The notes beneath the pieces are model-generated. The model did not search any database, was not told the DNA's origin, and saw nothing but the letters and a program-made list of their open reading frames with translations. This document shows, one piece after another, positions 35,719-45,934 of a stretch of DNA of 53,396 nucleotides (its first letter is position 1; every line of letters starts with the position of its first letter). Made by a program: the position numbers and the translations under genes. Source of the DNA: CAVVIO01 sp963748095 (GTDB lineage: Bacteria > Bacteroidota > Bacteroidia > Bacteroidales > UBA10428); assembly GCA_963748095.1 (NCBI GenBank), contig CAVVIO010000011.1, positions 1 through 53,396 of the forward strand, given 5' to 3'.

Positions 35719-36163
35719 AACCTGTTTATTAAATGGATATTTAAAAATTATACCTAAAGTTCCTTTTGGTTTAAAGGGATCGTTTAATAGGGAATTTGCA
35801 ACTTCAATTTACATAAAGTCCGGCAAATTTGTTTCACATTAACCGGTTTATTTTTGAATTAAATTAATTATACGATTTCTGGTATTGAATTGTACCCAAA
35901 TTTTGGAATGCAACAGACAAATTGAGTTTTGAATCTATCATTTTTAGAAATTTCCCTGAATTCGAACAGATTTGTTCATCAATTGTTTTTGCAACAGTAA
36001 TGATGATTCAGGAAAGGGGTTATTGTTTAACCTGAATAAATATAAGTCTACCCAAATTGTTTATGGAAATTTAACAGTTTCCTGAAATATATTTATTAGT
36101 TACTTGAAAATCATCCAATTTTATTAACTCATTAATTTTCAAAACGGTGTTAAACCCATATAT
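35719..36163. other. Divergent intergenic region, nothing recognised
   Basis: 445 bp, very AT-rich, between two divergent genes. No consensus promoter or strong hairpin found. Confidence 0.4.
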
Positions 36164-36856
36164 ATGATTTCCCAGCAACCTCCTATTTACTTTTCAGGAA
36201 TTAAAATTAGCGAACCGGTTACTACTGTTACAGCACTTATGATTTCAGCGGTTTGTTTTTATGCATTTGTCAAACTAACTAAAATTCCGGCACATAACAA
36301 GGTACATCAATACCTGCGTTATTATTTTCTTTCTATGGGAATAGCCACTGCCATCGGCGGTCTTATCGGTCATGCCTTTTTGTATGCATTGACATTTTCA
36401 TGGAAATTGCCCGGATGGATAACGAGTATGTTTGCCATCATGCTGGTGGAAAGGGCTTCGATCGAATATGCCCGTCCATTAATTCATCCACGGCTGGGAG
36501 CAATCTTCGGATGGGTAAACCTGGTCGAGCTGGCAACATTTATTATAGTTACATTAAGTACACTGAATTTCTTCTTCGTGGAATTGCATGTAGCCTATGG
36601 CTTGCTGGTAGTAGTGACAAGTTTCAATATTTTTATTTACCGGAAAGCCCGAAAAAAAGGCAGTCGTCTGTTTCTTATAGCAGTTGCCTTCTCTGGAATA
36701 TCTGCACTGATTTATATGAATGAATGGGACATCTCCAAATGGTTCGATCACAGCGATATTAGTCATATCCTGCTTGTTATCAGCGCTGGTTTCTTTTACC
36801 TCGGCGCCCGAAAGATAATTACTGATCCGGTTCCTGAAAAAGCCGGTTATAAATGA
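36164..36856 (+). CDS. Seven-helix membrane protein with conserved histidines (CREST/ceramidase-like?)
   Basis: 230 residues with about seven hydrophobic helices (near 20-37, 54-76, 83-97, 112-133, 139-158, 168-185, 200-216). Histidines lie near membrane faces: His70 (GGLIGHAFLYA), His142 (VELHVAYG), and the cluster WFDHSDISHILLVISAGFF with His196, Asp198 and His201. A spread of His and Asp over helices is what CREST-superfamily hydrolases (alkaline ceramidase, PAQR receptors) use to bind zinc, so this is a tentative candidate; I see no exact family motif. No signal peptide. The gene is single, 221 bp before the TPR kinase. Confidence 0.5.
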   Translation: MISQQPPIYFSGIKISEPVTTVTALMISAVCFYAFVKLTKIPAHNKVHQYLRYYFLSMGIATAIGGLIGHAFLYALTFSWKLPGWITSMFAIMLVERASIEYARPLIHPRLGAIFGWVNLVELATFIIVTLSTLNFFFVELHVAYGLLVVVTSFNIFIYRKARKKGSRLFLIAVAFSGISALIYMNEWDISKWFDHSDISHILLVISAGFFYLGARKIITDPVPEKAGYK

Positions 36857-37077
36857 TCTACTGCCTGAATGACTAGGTATGTCAAATAAAAAACAATTCC
36901 CTTAAACCTCTGAGTTCGTCAGGAGGGATTATGCCATCAAAATTGAATAAGGAAAAAAATATAATATAATAGTTCACCACGTACAGGTAAGTTATCTGTA
37001 AAACACAGAAAATTTTATGATTATTTCCGACAATTCCTTAACTTGTACCAATTAAGCCAACTTTAAACTCTTTTCAG

Positions 37078-39285
37078 ATGCAAAAGAGATGGTACATATT
37101 TCTCGTATTAATTTCGTCCTGTTTTTCCCCTGCTGTTTCTCAAGGCTTCATTTGTTTTTTGCCTTTTACAGCGACTATTCAAGGAGAAGCAATAACAAAA
37201 AAAGAATTATCACAGGATACCTTGCTGATCAACCGCTGGAATAAAAAAGCTTACGAAAATCGCAGAAAGTATCCGGATACAGCCTTTATTCTGGCCAGAA
37301 AAGCTTTGAAACTTGCTTCGGCTATTGGTTATCAGAATGGAATAGGGAATGCTTATATCGCAATCGGATATACGCACCTGGTGAATTACACTAAAAATGA
37401 CAGCGCATTTTATTATATCCACATGGCCTATGATACTTTCAAAGAACTTGGCGACAAAAAAGGAATGGCAACAGCATGTTTCGGCCTGGGATATGTATTC
37501 AGTTTCAGGGGAAATCTTAATGAATCGGAAAAGTATATACAACAAAGTTTACAGCTTTATAAAGAATCAGGGAGCAAAAAAGGAATGTACAATTCATATA
37601 ACTCCCTATGTTATATTTATAATCAAAAAAAAGACTACCAGAAGGCATTCGATTATATTCAGGAAGCTTTTAACGTTGCCGTTGAAATTAGAGATACGGT
37701 TTTAATGGCCGATGCACAAAACAGTCTTGGACATATCTATAAAAACCAGGGATTGTTTCAACAAGCAATGGATGTTTATTTTGACGCGTTGAAACTATGG
37801 GAAATCAAGAAGGATTCCGCAGGAATGTCGCTGGCCAATGGCAATATCGGTATTTTGTATTATTATCAGAAAGATTTCGACAAAGCGCTTGAATATTACC
37901 ATAAAAAATTGCCATTATCAATTAAATCGAAAAACAGTTGGGAGATCAGTAAAACCTATAACAACATTGCACTTGTATATAATTCACTGAGTGACTACGA
38001 TTCATCTCTTTTTTATTACAAAAAAGGATTGCAACTAAACAGGATGATGAATTATCCGCCTGGAGTTGCAGAATCATATTATAACCTTTCTAATACTTAT
38101 CTCCAGCTACAAAAAACAGATTCAGCCTATTATTATATCAGAAAATGCATCTCTATCGCAGAAAAAATCAATCCCACTGCAAATCTTGCCGATTACTACA
38201 TTCTACTCGGAAAAATAGATATGGCAATAAAAGATTACAAAACGGCATTGAAGAATGTAAAAAAAGGGTATGAAATCGGAAAAGAACTTAACATTCCTTT
38301 TGCTATTTCTGATGCAACCAAACAATTAAGTTCCATTTATTCAATACAACACAAGTACGACAAGGCATATTCATTCTTGCAGGAACATATGCAAATGCAG
38401 GACAGTCTGATAAAAGTTGAAAACATAAAAAAAATTACCAGGCTGGAGATGCAGTACTCATTTGATAAAAAACTGCATAAAATGGAATATGAAAAAGAAC
38501 AGCAACAACTGGCACATAAAGCGGAATTGAAACAACAAAAATTGTATCTTCTGGGGGCTGTTATATTTACGCTCTTCCTTTTACTTTCAGGAATTCTTAT
38601 TATCCGCCAAAAAAACCTGCAGGTAAAAATCAAAACTATCGGCCTTGAACAAAAATTATTACGGGTACAAATGAATCCGCATTTTATCTTTAATTCCCTT
38701 TGTGCCATCCAGGATTTTATTATCAATAACCATTCGGAAGAAGCGAACCGTTACCTGACAAAATTTGCCAAGCTCATGCGATCTATACTCGAAAATGCAA
38801 GAAAAGATTATATTCCCCTTGAAAATGAAATTAAAATTCTGGAAGATTATCTCGAGATCCAGAAATTACGTTTTGAAACCAACTTTGATTATTCGATCGA
38901 AATCGCTGAGAATATAGATGCCGAAATCTTCGCAATTCCTCCCATGCTGGCACAGCCCTTTATCGAAAATTCAATAGAGCATGGGCTGTTGCCTAAGAAG
39001 GGTAAAGGAAAGATCAGTATCCGTTTTAAGCTGGTAAGCAATCTGATAAGGTTTGAAGTGGAGGATAATGGTGTTGGGAGGAATGGAAGTACACAGAAAA
39101 CATCTGCCAAAACACACTACGAAAAGCGATCACTTTCCATCGCGCTTACCAGGGAACGGATAAAATACCTGAGAAAAGCTGCAGGTAAAAATGTGCGGTT
39201 TGAGATCATTGATATTGGGAATACAAACGAACCTACTGGTACCAAAGTCGTTTTTCAGGTTCCTTTTCAAAAAATAATTGTTTAA
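37078..39285 (+). CDS. TPR-domain LytS-type sensor histidine kinase
   Basis: 735 residues. Signal peptide 1-22 (ends SPAVSQ). A periplasmic array of tetratricopeptide repeats (about 60-440; for example NAYIAIGYTHLVNYT, NSLGHIYKNQGLFQQAMDVY and NNIALVYNSLSDYDSSLFYY) is followed by a coiled coil (about 440-487), one membrane helix (about 488-510) and a cytoplasmic His_kinase module with His535 in QMNPHFIFNSL, the N-box PFIENSIEHGLLPK, and the G-box EVEDNGVGRNG. The TPR part is expected to sense a periplasmic peptide or protein. The LytTR partner begins 28 bp downstream. Intact. Confidence 0.93.
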   Translation: MQKRWYIFLVLISSCFSPAVSQGFICFLPFTATIQGEAITKKELSQDTLLINRWNKKAYENRRKYPDTAFILARKALKLASAIGYQNGIGNAYIAIGYTHLVNYTKNDSAFYYIHMAYDTFKELGDKKGMATACFGLGYVFSFRGNLNESEKYIQQSLQLYKESGSKKGMYNSYNSLCYIYNQKKDYQKAFDYIQEAFNVAVEIRDTVLMADAQNSLGHIYKNQGLFQQAMDVYFDALKLWEIKKDSAGMSLANGNIGILYYYQKDFDKALEYYHKKLPLSIKSKNSWEISKTYNNIALVYNSLSDYDSSLFYYKKGLQLNRMMNYPPGVAESYYNLSNTYLQLQKTDSAYYYIRKCISIAEKINPTANLADYYILLGKIDMAIKDYKTALKNVKKGYEIGKELNIPFAISDATKQLSSIYSIQHKYDKAYSFLQEHMQMQDSLIKVENIKKITRLEMQYSFDKKLHKMEYEKEQQQLAHKAELKQQKLYLLGAVIFTLFLLLSGILIIRQKNLQVKIKTIGLEQKLLRVQMNPHFIFNSLCAIQDFIINNHSEEANRYLTKFAKLMRSILENARKDYIPLENEIKILEDYLEIQKLRFETNFDYSIEIAENIDAEIFAIPPMLAQPFIENSIEHGLLPKKGKGKISIRFKLVSNLIRFEVEDNGVGRNGSTQKTSAKTHYEKRSLSIALTRERIKYLRKAAGKNVRFEIIDIGNTNEPTGTKVVFQVPFQKIIV

Positions 39286-39313
39286 CAGCTTTATATTAAA
39301 AAATATTTTACAA

Positions 39314-40057
39314 ATGAAGGCTATTATAATAGATGACGAAACCAGGGTAATAAACACGTTGACAAACCTGATTCATTCAATATCGCCCGATATTTCAATC
39401 GTAGCCACCGCGCAGGACATTGAATCAGGATACAAAACCGTAACCAAATTTTCCCCGGATATTCTGTTTCTCGATGTACAACTACCCGATGGCACCGGCT
39501 TTGACCTGTTAAAAAAACTTCGTGCAATTACTTTCAAACTGATCTTTATAACTGCTCACGAAGAATATGCCATTAAGGCCATTAAATGCAGTGCCCTCGA
39601 TTATTTACTAAAACCCATCGATCCTGATGAGTTATATCTTGCCATAAACAAAGCAAAAATCTTAATTAAAGAAGAAGAGGAAAAATTAAAGATAAAAACA
39701 CTGATCGATAATTTCGAAAATAAACAATCGCTGCAACATATTGTCTTACACACTGCCGAGTGCCTTCATATCGTCAAAATTGAAGATATTATACGATGCC
39801 AATCTGATAATAACTATACATTTTTTCATCTTGCCGATAAAAAACGGATCCTGGTATCGAAAACCATTAAAGAATTCAGCGAACTGTTGAGAACATCGGG
39901 CTTTTTGAGAGTACATCAGTCGCACCTTATAAATCTTGCCCAGGTTGACAAATATGTAAAGTCGGAAGGCGGATACATTCTTATGAAAGACCAGTCGAGT
40001 GTGCCGATATCATTAAGCAATAAACAACAAGTATTAAGAGCACTTGAATCTATGTAA
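39314..40057 (+). CDS. LytTR-family response regulator
   Basis: 247 residues from the ATG at 39314. Receiver: acidic pair IDDE, phosphoacceptor Asp54 in ILFLDVQLPDG, and Lys in YLLKPIDPDEL. A short linker leads to the LytTR domain (about 145-247: CQSDNNYTFFHLADKK, LRVHQSHLINLAQVDKYVK). It is the cognate partner of the TPR kinase and is co-transcribed with it. The nearby secreted and OmpA-family genes are possible targets. Confidence 0.93.
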   Translation: MKAIIIDDETRVINTLTNLIHSISPDISIVATAQDIESGYKTVTKFSPDILFLDVQLPDGTGFDLLKKLRAITFKLIFITAHEEYAIKAIKCSALDYLLKPIDPDELYLAINKAKILIKEEEEKLKIKTLIDNFENKQSLQHIVLHTAECLHIVKIEDIIRCQSDNNYTFFHLADKKRILVSKTIKEFSELLRTSGFLRVHQSHLINLAQVDKYVKSEGGYILMKDQSSVPISLSNKQQVLRALESM

Positions 40058-40272
40058 CCTGTTTTATTATATCCTTATATTTCCTTTTCCATCTTCCGTT
40101 TCCCTGTCTCCTCTGTCAATATATAAGTCAGAGCTCTAAAAAAATTCTAATCCAATCCAGGTGAATTCTAAACCAAACCGGGCTAATGCTAATATCCCGA
40201 AAATATAAGATATATAAGCTTTATTTTTTGAATTGAATATTCTTTTCTACTGATATTCCAAATCGGACTGAA

Positions 40273-40707
40273 ATGAAAGCAGTCATTTTAATTGTAAAAT
40301 ATGCGTTCCTTCTAACAGGATTAATTAATACACTACCTGTTTATAACCAGATTCATTCTAGTATCGAAATGAAGACAGTTGGAATACGAATAATTGAGAT
40401 TGGATGGTCAGGTAAAACCTGGGATAAGATCAATGCAGATACCTCTGTCATATTTGTTAAAGAAGGAAGTGAGTTTGGAGGCAAAGATTCTCCTTATTAT
40501 TTCAGATTACTGGAAATTACCGATTCGAATTCTATAAAAGTTTCCTTCACGGACGATCTTGTAATTGCAGGTGAACCTGTCAATTATCCTTCTACACAGA
40601 ATCCAGTCATTATTTCCGGTGAGAAAAAATGCTTCAGAATGCGTCTTTTTGATGCAGGTTCTGACTTCTGTATTGAAATTATAAAAACCAATAAGAGTGT
40701 TGATTAA
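40273..40707 (+). CDS. Small secreted protein of unknown function
   Basis: 144 residues. A hydrophobic N terminus (ILIVKYAFLLTGLINTLPVY) acts as a signal peptide. The mature part looks like an all-beta domain: TVGIRIIEIGWSGKTWDK, SPYYFRLLEITDSNSIKVSF and CFRMRLFDAGSDFCIEIIK, with two cysteines that may bridge. No known family. It ends 34 bp before the OmpA-family gene on the same strand, so co-transcription is likely. Confidence 0.6.
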   Translation: MKAVILIVKYAFLLTGLINTLPVYNQIHSSIEMKTVGIRIIEIGWSGKTWDKINADTSVIFVKEGSEFGGKDSPYYFRLLEITDSNSIKVSFTDDLVIAGEPVNYPSTQNPVIISGEKKCFRMRLFDAGSDFCIEIIKTNKSVD

Positions 40708-40741
40708 CATAAAAAATATAACCAGATAATAATATTAAGCC

Positions 40742-41974
40742 ATGAAAAAAATAATTGTATTGTTGATCATATGTTTTCCCCTGATAACCTGCAGTTACAG
40801 TCAGGTTAACCTAAAGAACAAACTCAAACGAAAGATCGAACAACGGGTCAACAAAAATATTGATAAAGGCATTGATAAAGGGCTGGATGGAACGGAAAAA
40901 GAAATTAAAGATTCTTTTAAAAACGAAGACACAGAAAAAAACCCGAATGAGAAGGCATCCCAAAATCAGACACAATCTAAAACAAATGAGGGGAAAAATA
41001 CATTGGAGAGTAATACTGATAAAAAACCCGAACTTGCATGGAGTAAATACGATTTTATCCCCGGTAATGAGATTATTTTTGAAGATAACCTTGAAAATGA
41101 GGAAAACGGGGAGTTTCCTTCGCGATGGGATCTTGTTCGAGGCACAGTAGAAAATGCCAATTTTGGTGGCGACAATGTAATTATGTTCAGAGGAGGTGCT
41201 CCAAGCATAATTCCTTACTTAAAAAACTCTGACACAGATTACCTGCCGGATGTATTCACCGTTGATTTTGACCTCTTTCTTAATGATGGTTCCTTTGATA
41301 TCTATCTGTATGATTCTAAAAATCAAAAACATCCTTCAAGTTCTCAGGCTGATATAAATCTTTGGGGAAGTTCTATGTCATTATCCTCTGCCGAAAGTAA
41401 AATCCCTGACAATGGTTCGATCAAAGGCAGATGGGCGCATATTGCTATTGCATATACTAATGGTAAGCTCAAAGGCTACATAGATGATACGCGACTGATA
41501 AATATTCCCCACCTGAATTATAATCCCAGCGGTATCACCTTGCATGCCTATCACGCCAAAGATGAAAATCTTTATTATGTGAAAAATTTCAGAATTGCCA
41601 AAGGAGGTGTAAAATATTACGACCGAATACTTCAGGATGGAAAAATAGTTACTAACGGTATTCGGTTCGATGTTGGAAAGGCCACAATAAAGCCAGAGTC
41701 AATGGGTGTAATTAATATGATGTATCAGTTGATGCATGAACATCCCGATCTCAAATTGAGTGTAGAGGGACATACAGATAGTGATGGAAGTGAAGAATCT
41801 AATCAGAAACTTTCGGAACAGCGTGCAGAAGCTATCATGGATAAGCTGGTTTCGATGGGAATATCCAAAGACAGACTTGTTTCAAAAGGATATGGAGAAT
41901 CTGTCCCGATAGCATCAAACGACACCCCCGAAGGTAAAGCTAACAACCGCAGAGTGGAATTTGTAAAATTATAA
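40742..41974 (+). CDS. OmpA-family protein with LamG-like middle domain
   Basis: 410 residues. Signal peptide 1-21 (cut after CSYSQ). Residues 22-100 are a charged, Lys/Asn-rich spacer. Residues about 105-290 form a beta-sandwich of the concanavalin/LamG type (IIFEDNLENEENGEFPSRWD, GRWAHIAIAYTNGKLKGYID). Residues about 300-410 are an OmpA_C peptidoglycan-binding domain: IRFDVGKATIKPESM, SVEGHTDSDGS, LSEQRAEAIMDKL and KGYGESVPIASND, with the NNRRVEF ending. It should anchor to peptidoglycan by that domain; the middle module may bind a glycan or protein. Intact. Confidence 0.88.
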   Translation: MKKIIVLLIICFPLITCSYSQVNLKNKLKRKIEQRVNKNIDKGIDKGLDGTEKEIKDSFKNEDTEKNPNEKASQNQTQSKTNEGKNTLESNTDKKPELAWSKYDFIPGNEIIFEDNLENEENGEFPSRWDLVRGTVENANFGGDNVIMFRGGAPSIIPYLKNSDTDYLPDVFTVDFDLFLNDGSFDIYLYDSKNQKHPSSSQADINLWGSSMSLSSAESKIPDNGSIKGRWAHIAIAYTNGKLKGYIDDTRLINIPHLNYNPSGITLHAYHAKDENLYYVKNFRIAKGGVKYYDRILQDGKIVTNGIRFDVGKATIKPESMGVINMMYQLMHEHPDLKLSVEGHTDSDGSEESNQKLSEQRAEAIMDKLVSMGISKDRLVSKGYGESVPIASNDTPEGKANNRRVEFVKL

Positions 41975-42027
41975 TATGAGTAAAACATTTAATGTAATTC
42001 ATTCAAACTATTACAAAAATTATTGAA

Positions 42028-42619
42028 ATGAAAAATCTCCTAAAACTGAAGCTGTCATATATCCTGTCATTGCTGTTAATCATTACTAGCCTGATACTTT
42101 CAGGCTGCAAAAAAGATAACAGCAATGATATGGTTCCTGATAACTTACTGGATAACAGCTACAAAGGATCATTAACGGTTCATTATACCAATGTCTATCC
42201 CGCATGGGATGTTTCAACAACCATGGATGTTGATATCGATAAGGTAACGGGTACTTGTTACTATCAGTAACGCTACGTTAAGTTATTCCGGAGAAACACT
42301 GGTCTCTGCCGATTCCAAGATCCAAAGGAGTGGTAGTTGGTCTATCAATCCTACTTCGGAACTTAGAAATAATGCCGATAATCCGAATATTTATGTAGAT
42401 GCAGGTATCGTCATATAGAATGATGTGCAAAACATTTATGCAAAGGATAACACGGGAAACTGGCAGTTAGTCAATTCAACCGATTTTAGTGGGGAGACTC
42501 CTGCCTCCGATCTTACTTTTAATCTTAAAGATGCTGAATTGAACGGTGATATTATCTCTGTAAGTGGTAACGGCGGATCGATTACATGGACATTGGTTCT
42601 GGCAATGAAAATTAATTAA
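42028..42619 (+). pseudogene. Broken small lipoprotein gene (frameshift and nonsense)
   Basis: Lipoprotein signal at the N terminus: hydrophobic helix ending LILSGCKKDN, Cys27 as lipobox cysteine. The repaired protein is about 196 residues and entirely beta-rich (SYKGSLTVHYTNVYP, WDVSTTMDVDIDKVTG, SNATLSYSGETLVSAD, ASDLTFNLKDAELNGDIISV, GSITWTLVLAMKIN). One extra T at 42255-42256 breaks the frame after DKVTGT, and an in-frame TAG sits at 42416-42418. This is the only gene in the window with both types of lesion. It resembles the secreted calycin-like lipoproteins of Bacteroidota; no function assigned. Confidence 0.7.
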
Positions 42620-42753
42620 CAACTTCACTCCGGATACTCTTTAAAACAATAAACTGAGAAGCAACCAACTAATATAACAGAAATATTCTAAACTAATTTT
42701 CATTAAATATTATAAGGTGCTATTAAGTAATAATTATTTAAATATTAAATCCA

Positions 42754-43048
42754 ATGAAAAAAATCTATTTCACTTTAACATTAGTCTTTCTCGTATTAAC
42801 AGGTTTAACCATATATTCCTGCAAGAAAGATAAAACCGAAGAACCTGATACATGCCAATTGCGATGCATTGTTAAGTGCTTTCGTTCAAGCTCAAAGTGC
42901 ATTTGTTCTTGATCCTCAAAACTCGGACAAATGTGAAAATTATGTACAGGCATTTGAAAATTATATCGATAACTGTGGTACATTTTTAACCGAGCAACAG
43001 AGACAGGAATATCAGGATGCAATCGACGCGGCGGATTGTTCCAATTAA
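42754..43048 (+). pseudogene. Small cysteine-containing lipoprotein, frame break
   Basis: Repaired length about 97 residues. Lipobox region FLVLTGLTIYSCKKDK, then a short helical domain with paired cysteines: CDALLSAFVQAQSAFVLDPQ, NSDKCENYVQAFENYIDNCG, and a last Cys in DAADCSN. One extra T at 42859-42860 breaks the frame after DTCQ. The spacing of the cysteines suggests two disulfides. No family recognised. Confidence 0.65.
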
Positions 43049-43170
43049 ATTTTAATGTTTAAAAAAGTACAGTCGCTTTTAAATCTTTTATACCGAATAT
43101 AAAGCTATATCCGCAATGTCTGTGTCTAATTAATCCTTTTAGAATAATGTAAAATTAATGTCATAAAACC

Positions 43171-44071
43171 ATGAAACAGAAACATATTGCTGATAACAGC
43201 ATTACTGATTTCTGCATCGGTCTTTAGCCAGTTCAGCGCCGAATTATTAAATGTAGTATCGGGCCGTGAAAGATTATACAAGGTATATTCCAACCTGCAA
43301 CAGTACCGGTACGAATTCAACGAAGATGGCATGAGGGGGATCGTGATCGTTTTCCCGGAAAAAAACGAGACATACATCCTTATGCCTGACAAAAAATTTG
43401 TTCAAAAAACAACCTGCGATGGTTTAATGAGCCGGTCGAATGATCCTGTGCAATCATATATCTGGTTTAAGAAGAAAGCTGTTGAAAAAAATGCCGGAAC
43501 AGAAACGATTAACGGAATCAATTGTCATAAGAATGAGTTATTCATGAATGATAAGAAAATATTTATATCCTGGCATTCCGATAAGCATAATTTCCCCATC
43601 CGTATCGTCAATAACATGGCTGACAATACGTATATGGAATTACGCAATATTGAAAAATGGAAAGTTGATCCTGCATTATTTACTATTCCGGATGATTATA
43701 CGGAAGTGGACCAGCGAATGCGACCGGTAATTCCCGAGCCACCGCCACCGGATAACTGGACAACTATTAATGAAAACATTCCATATGAAGGAGAAGTAAA
43801 CAGAGGCACAAAAGTAAAAATCACAATCGGACAAACTAAAAACCATAAAGTATTTCTTGTAAATGCCGGTGAGGGCCCCGCTAAGGTAATACACCATTTA
43901 ATCAGAGAAGGCAGTGAATTACCCGATAACATGCAGGGGCCTTTGGAATACAGAACCAAGAGACTTTTCAAGGGAGAAAACAAAACGAACACTTACTCCT
44001 GGAAATCAGGTGATGAAATAATCTTTGAAGTGTATGAAGGGACAATGAAGATCAAGGTACTTCCTGAATAA
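43171..44071 (+). CDS. Secreted DUF4412/LolA-like protein, frame break in the signal peptide
   Basis: Repaired length about 299 residues. The natural start is the ATG at 43171: removing one base before 43187 gives MKQKILLITALLISASVFSQ, an ideal signal peptide. Otherwise translation must start at a TTG at 43187. The mature protein has a curved sheet of the LolA/DUF4412 type: YSNLQQYRYEFNEDGMRGI, YIWFKKKAVEKNAGTETINGI, FPIRIVNNMADNTYMEL and DPALFTIPDDYTEVDQRM. This is followed by a proline-rich linker (IPEPPPPDNW) and a C-terminal beta domain of about 90 residues. Its role is unknown; outer-membrane lipid or metabolite binding is conceivable. Confidence 0.7.
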
Positions 44072-44089
44072 GTGAAAGTACACCATTCA

Positions 44090-44209
44090 TTATTTTTTCA
44101 ATAAAGTGCCTGCACCAAAAATAATAGCAAGCCAGATCAGTCCTTTAACCAGAAAGAAAAGAAATCCGATGATCCCGATGCGCTTAATCCATAATTTGAA
44201 CTTTTCCAT
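44090..44209 (-). CDS. 39-residue single-helix membrane protein
   Basis: Translation gives a basic N terminus (MEKFKLWIKRIG) followed by one long hydrophobic helix (IIGFLFFLVKGLIWLAII) and the tail GAGTLLKK. Positive-inside charge, one transmembrane helix and the position at the start of a minus-strand run (before DUF1761) make it a credible small gene. It lies 18 bp past the end of the plus-strand DUF4412 gene. I recall short proteins of this type in other Bacteroidota, without function. Confidence 0.6.
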   Translation of the reverse strand: MEKFKLWIKRIGIIGFLFFLVKGLIWLAIIFGAGTLLKK

Positions 44210-44267
44210 TATTCGGTAATCTTAATTATTTGGTATTATAAATATTATGGTTTAGTAGAAGAAATTT

Positions 44268-44682
44268 CTACCAGGCACCCAGAATACCGCCCATCACTAT
44301 AAAGAACACAATAAAATAACCGGAATCGATCAGAAAAAGGCGGAATGATTTACGGGCAAAAAGATAATTGGTGCCAATGGCTGTAGCTATCCAGGCTATG
44401 CCTACCAATGCCCCGGCAATTATTCCTGTTGCTACATTTGCTTCGGGACCTATGAAACATATCAAGAACAAAAGCAGCAATGAATTCCAGAACAAAAGAA
44501 GTACCGAAAATCACAGCCATGTTGGCATTTTTTATCTTTTCATCACTAAGTCCAAGTTCTTTTTGCCATACTTTGCCGAAAAGTACCGGGGAGTACCAAA
44601 GACTTCCCAGAATAAAAGCTGCTATGGTAGCAACAATTACCGAAAGCCAGTTGATGTTGGATAATGCAGTTTGAAGATCCAT
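44268..44682 (-). pseudogene. DUF1761 membrane protein, single frame break
   Basis: Repaired length about 138 residues with four hydrophobic helices. Family marks: INWLSVIVATIAAFILGSLW, YSPVLFGKVWQKELGLSDEK, FGTSFVLEFIAAFVLDMF, then GPEANVATGIIAGALVGIAW and the end IVMGGILGAW. One extra base in AAA at 44455-44457 (plus strand) separates the two halves. DUF1761 proteins are small inner-membrane proteins of unknown function. It is of typical size when repaired. Confidence 0.8.
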
Positions 44683-44829
44683 AGTTGTTAGTTTTAGTTG
44701 GTTAGAGAGTTTATAACAAGTTAATTCAATTTTTTGTTCACTGTATTAAACTGCCAATAAACTGTTAATTCATTAAATACAATGAAACCCTAACATCAAA
44801 AACCAACAAAATTTGTAAAAAGAATAATT

Positions 44830-45934
44830 TCAGGCATCCAGTTTATTCAGGGCAAAAGAATAGGCCCCCAGTGAAATTGCTTTACTGGCGCCCAGTTTAC
44901 TGGAAGCTATTCCCAACCGGGGTTCCGGGTCGTAATCCAGGTGTCTTATCAGTTCCCGGGATATTTACTCGTTTCGAATAATTCTTAAGAAATGATTTTT
45001 TGCTTCCCGGTTCATCCAGATTAAATACCTGCTGAACGAGCCGGGGCATTTTATCACCTTTTCTGTTCACAAAATGTCCGTGAAGTTCATCCATTACTGC
45101 CGGCATATACAGATCACCTGCACCGGCTATGCCGCCACCTATCACTACTATCCCATCGATAAGAGTTAAAAGATTGGCGAGTGTATCACCCAGGCAATGG
45201 CCCATTTTCCGAAAAGCAGCTATGGCAGCCTCTTTGTTCCCGATTTTTTGCCCGGAGGCTATTTCATAAATATCCTTTGGCATTAATCCGGAATTATTTT
45301 CAGTTCCGGATAATTCCTGATAAACTTTTTGTATCGCTCTTGTGCTCACCCCTTCTTCAGCATACATTTCGGGAACAACACGATTACTGAAAATCCACAC
45401 TTCTGCCGCCATGGAATTATCACCTAAAAATAATTCTCCGTTTCTTACGATCCCGGCACCAAAACCCGTACCCAGCGTTATGCCTATCAGGTTATTGTAA
45501 CGTTTCGTACTACCCGCCTTTTCAAGTTCCGAATTTAATTCCGGTAATATTCCGGCCAGTGCTTCTCCGTAAGCAAACAAATCGCCGTCGTTATTAATAT
45601 ATACCGGAATGTTAAAATGTTCTTCAAGAATAGACCCCAGTGGCACACCTCCCCTGAAGGCAGGCAGGTTTTGCAGGTCGCCGATAATACCCATGGGATA
45701 ATTTGCAGGTCCCGGAAATGCAAAACTGATAGCCTCAGGATTATCTTCCAGTTGCTCTTTTACTTCTTCAAAGCCTTGTTTGATGGTCTTCAGACACAAT
45801 TCAAGATCGTTGGCATTAGCCGGTTTCTGAACCGGGGATATTATTTCCTCTCCTCCCCGAATGGCAGAAAACACAAAATTGGTGCCTCCTGCGTCCAGGG
45901 TCATAACCGTTCTTTTATCGTCGGATATTTTCAT
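44830..45934 (-). CDS. ROK-family sugar kinase, frame break near the C terminus
   Basis: Repaired length about 367 residues. The uninterrupted frame would stop at 44897. N-terminal phosphate loop TLDAGGTNFVFSAI, sugar site YINNDGDLFAYGEALAG, GITLGTGFGAGIVRNGELFL and IDGIVVIGGGIAGAGDLYMP. One surplus base in GGG at 44958-44960 hides the true tail, RELIRHLDYDPEPRLGIASS, then KLGASKAISLGAYSFALNKL. The CxCGxxGC zinc motif of classical ROK kinases is missing. Its start overlaps the sugar permease stop by four bases (ATGA). In this locus it should phosphorylate the glucose released from mannosyl-glucose or free mannose. Confidence 0.85.
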
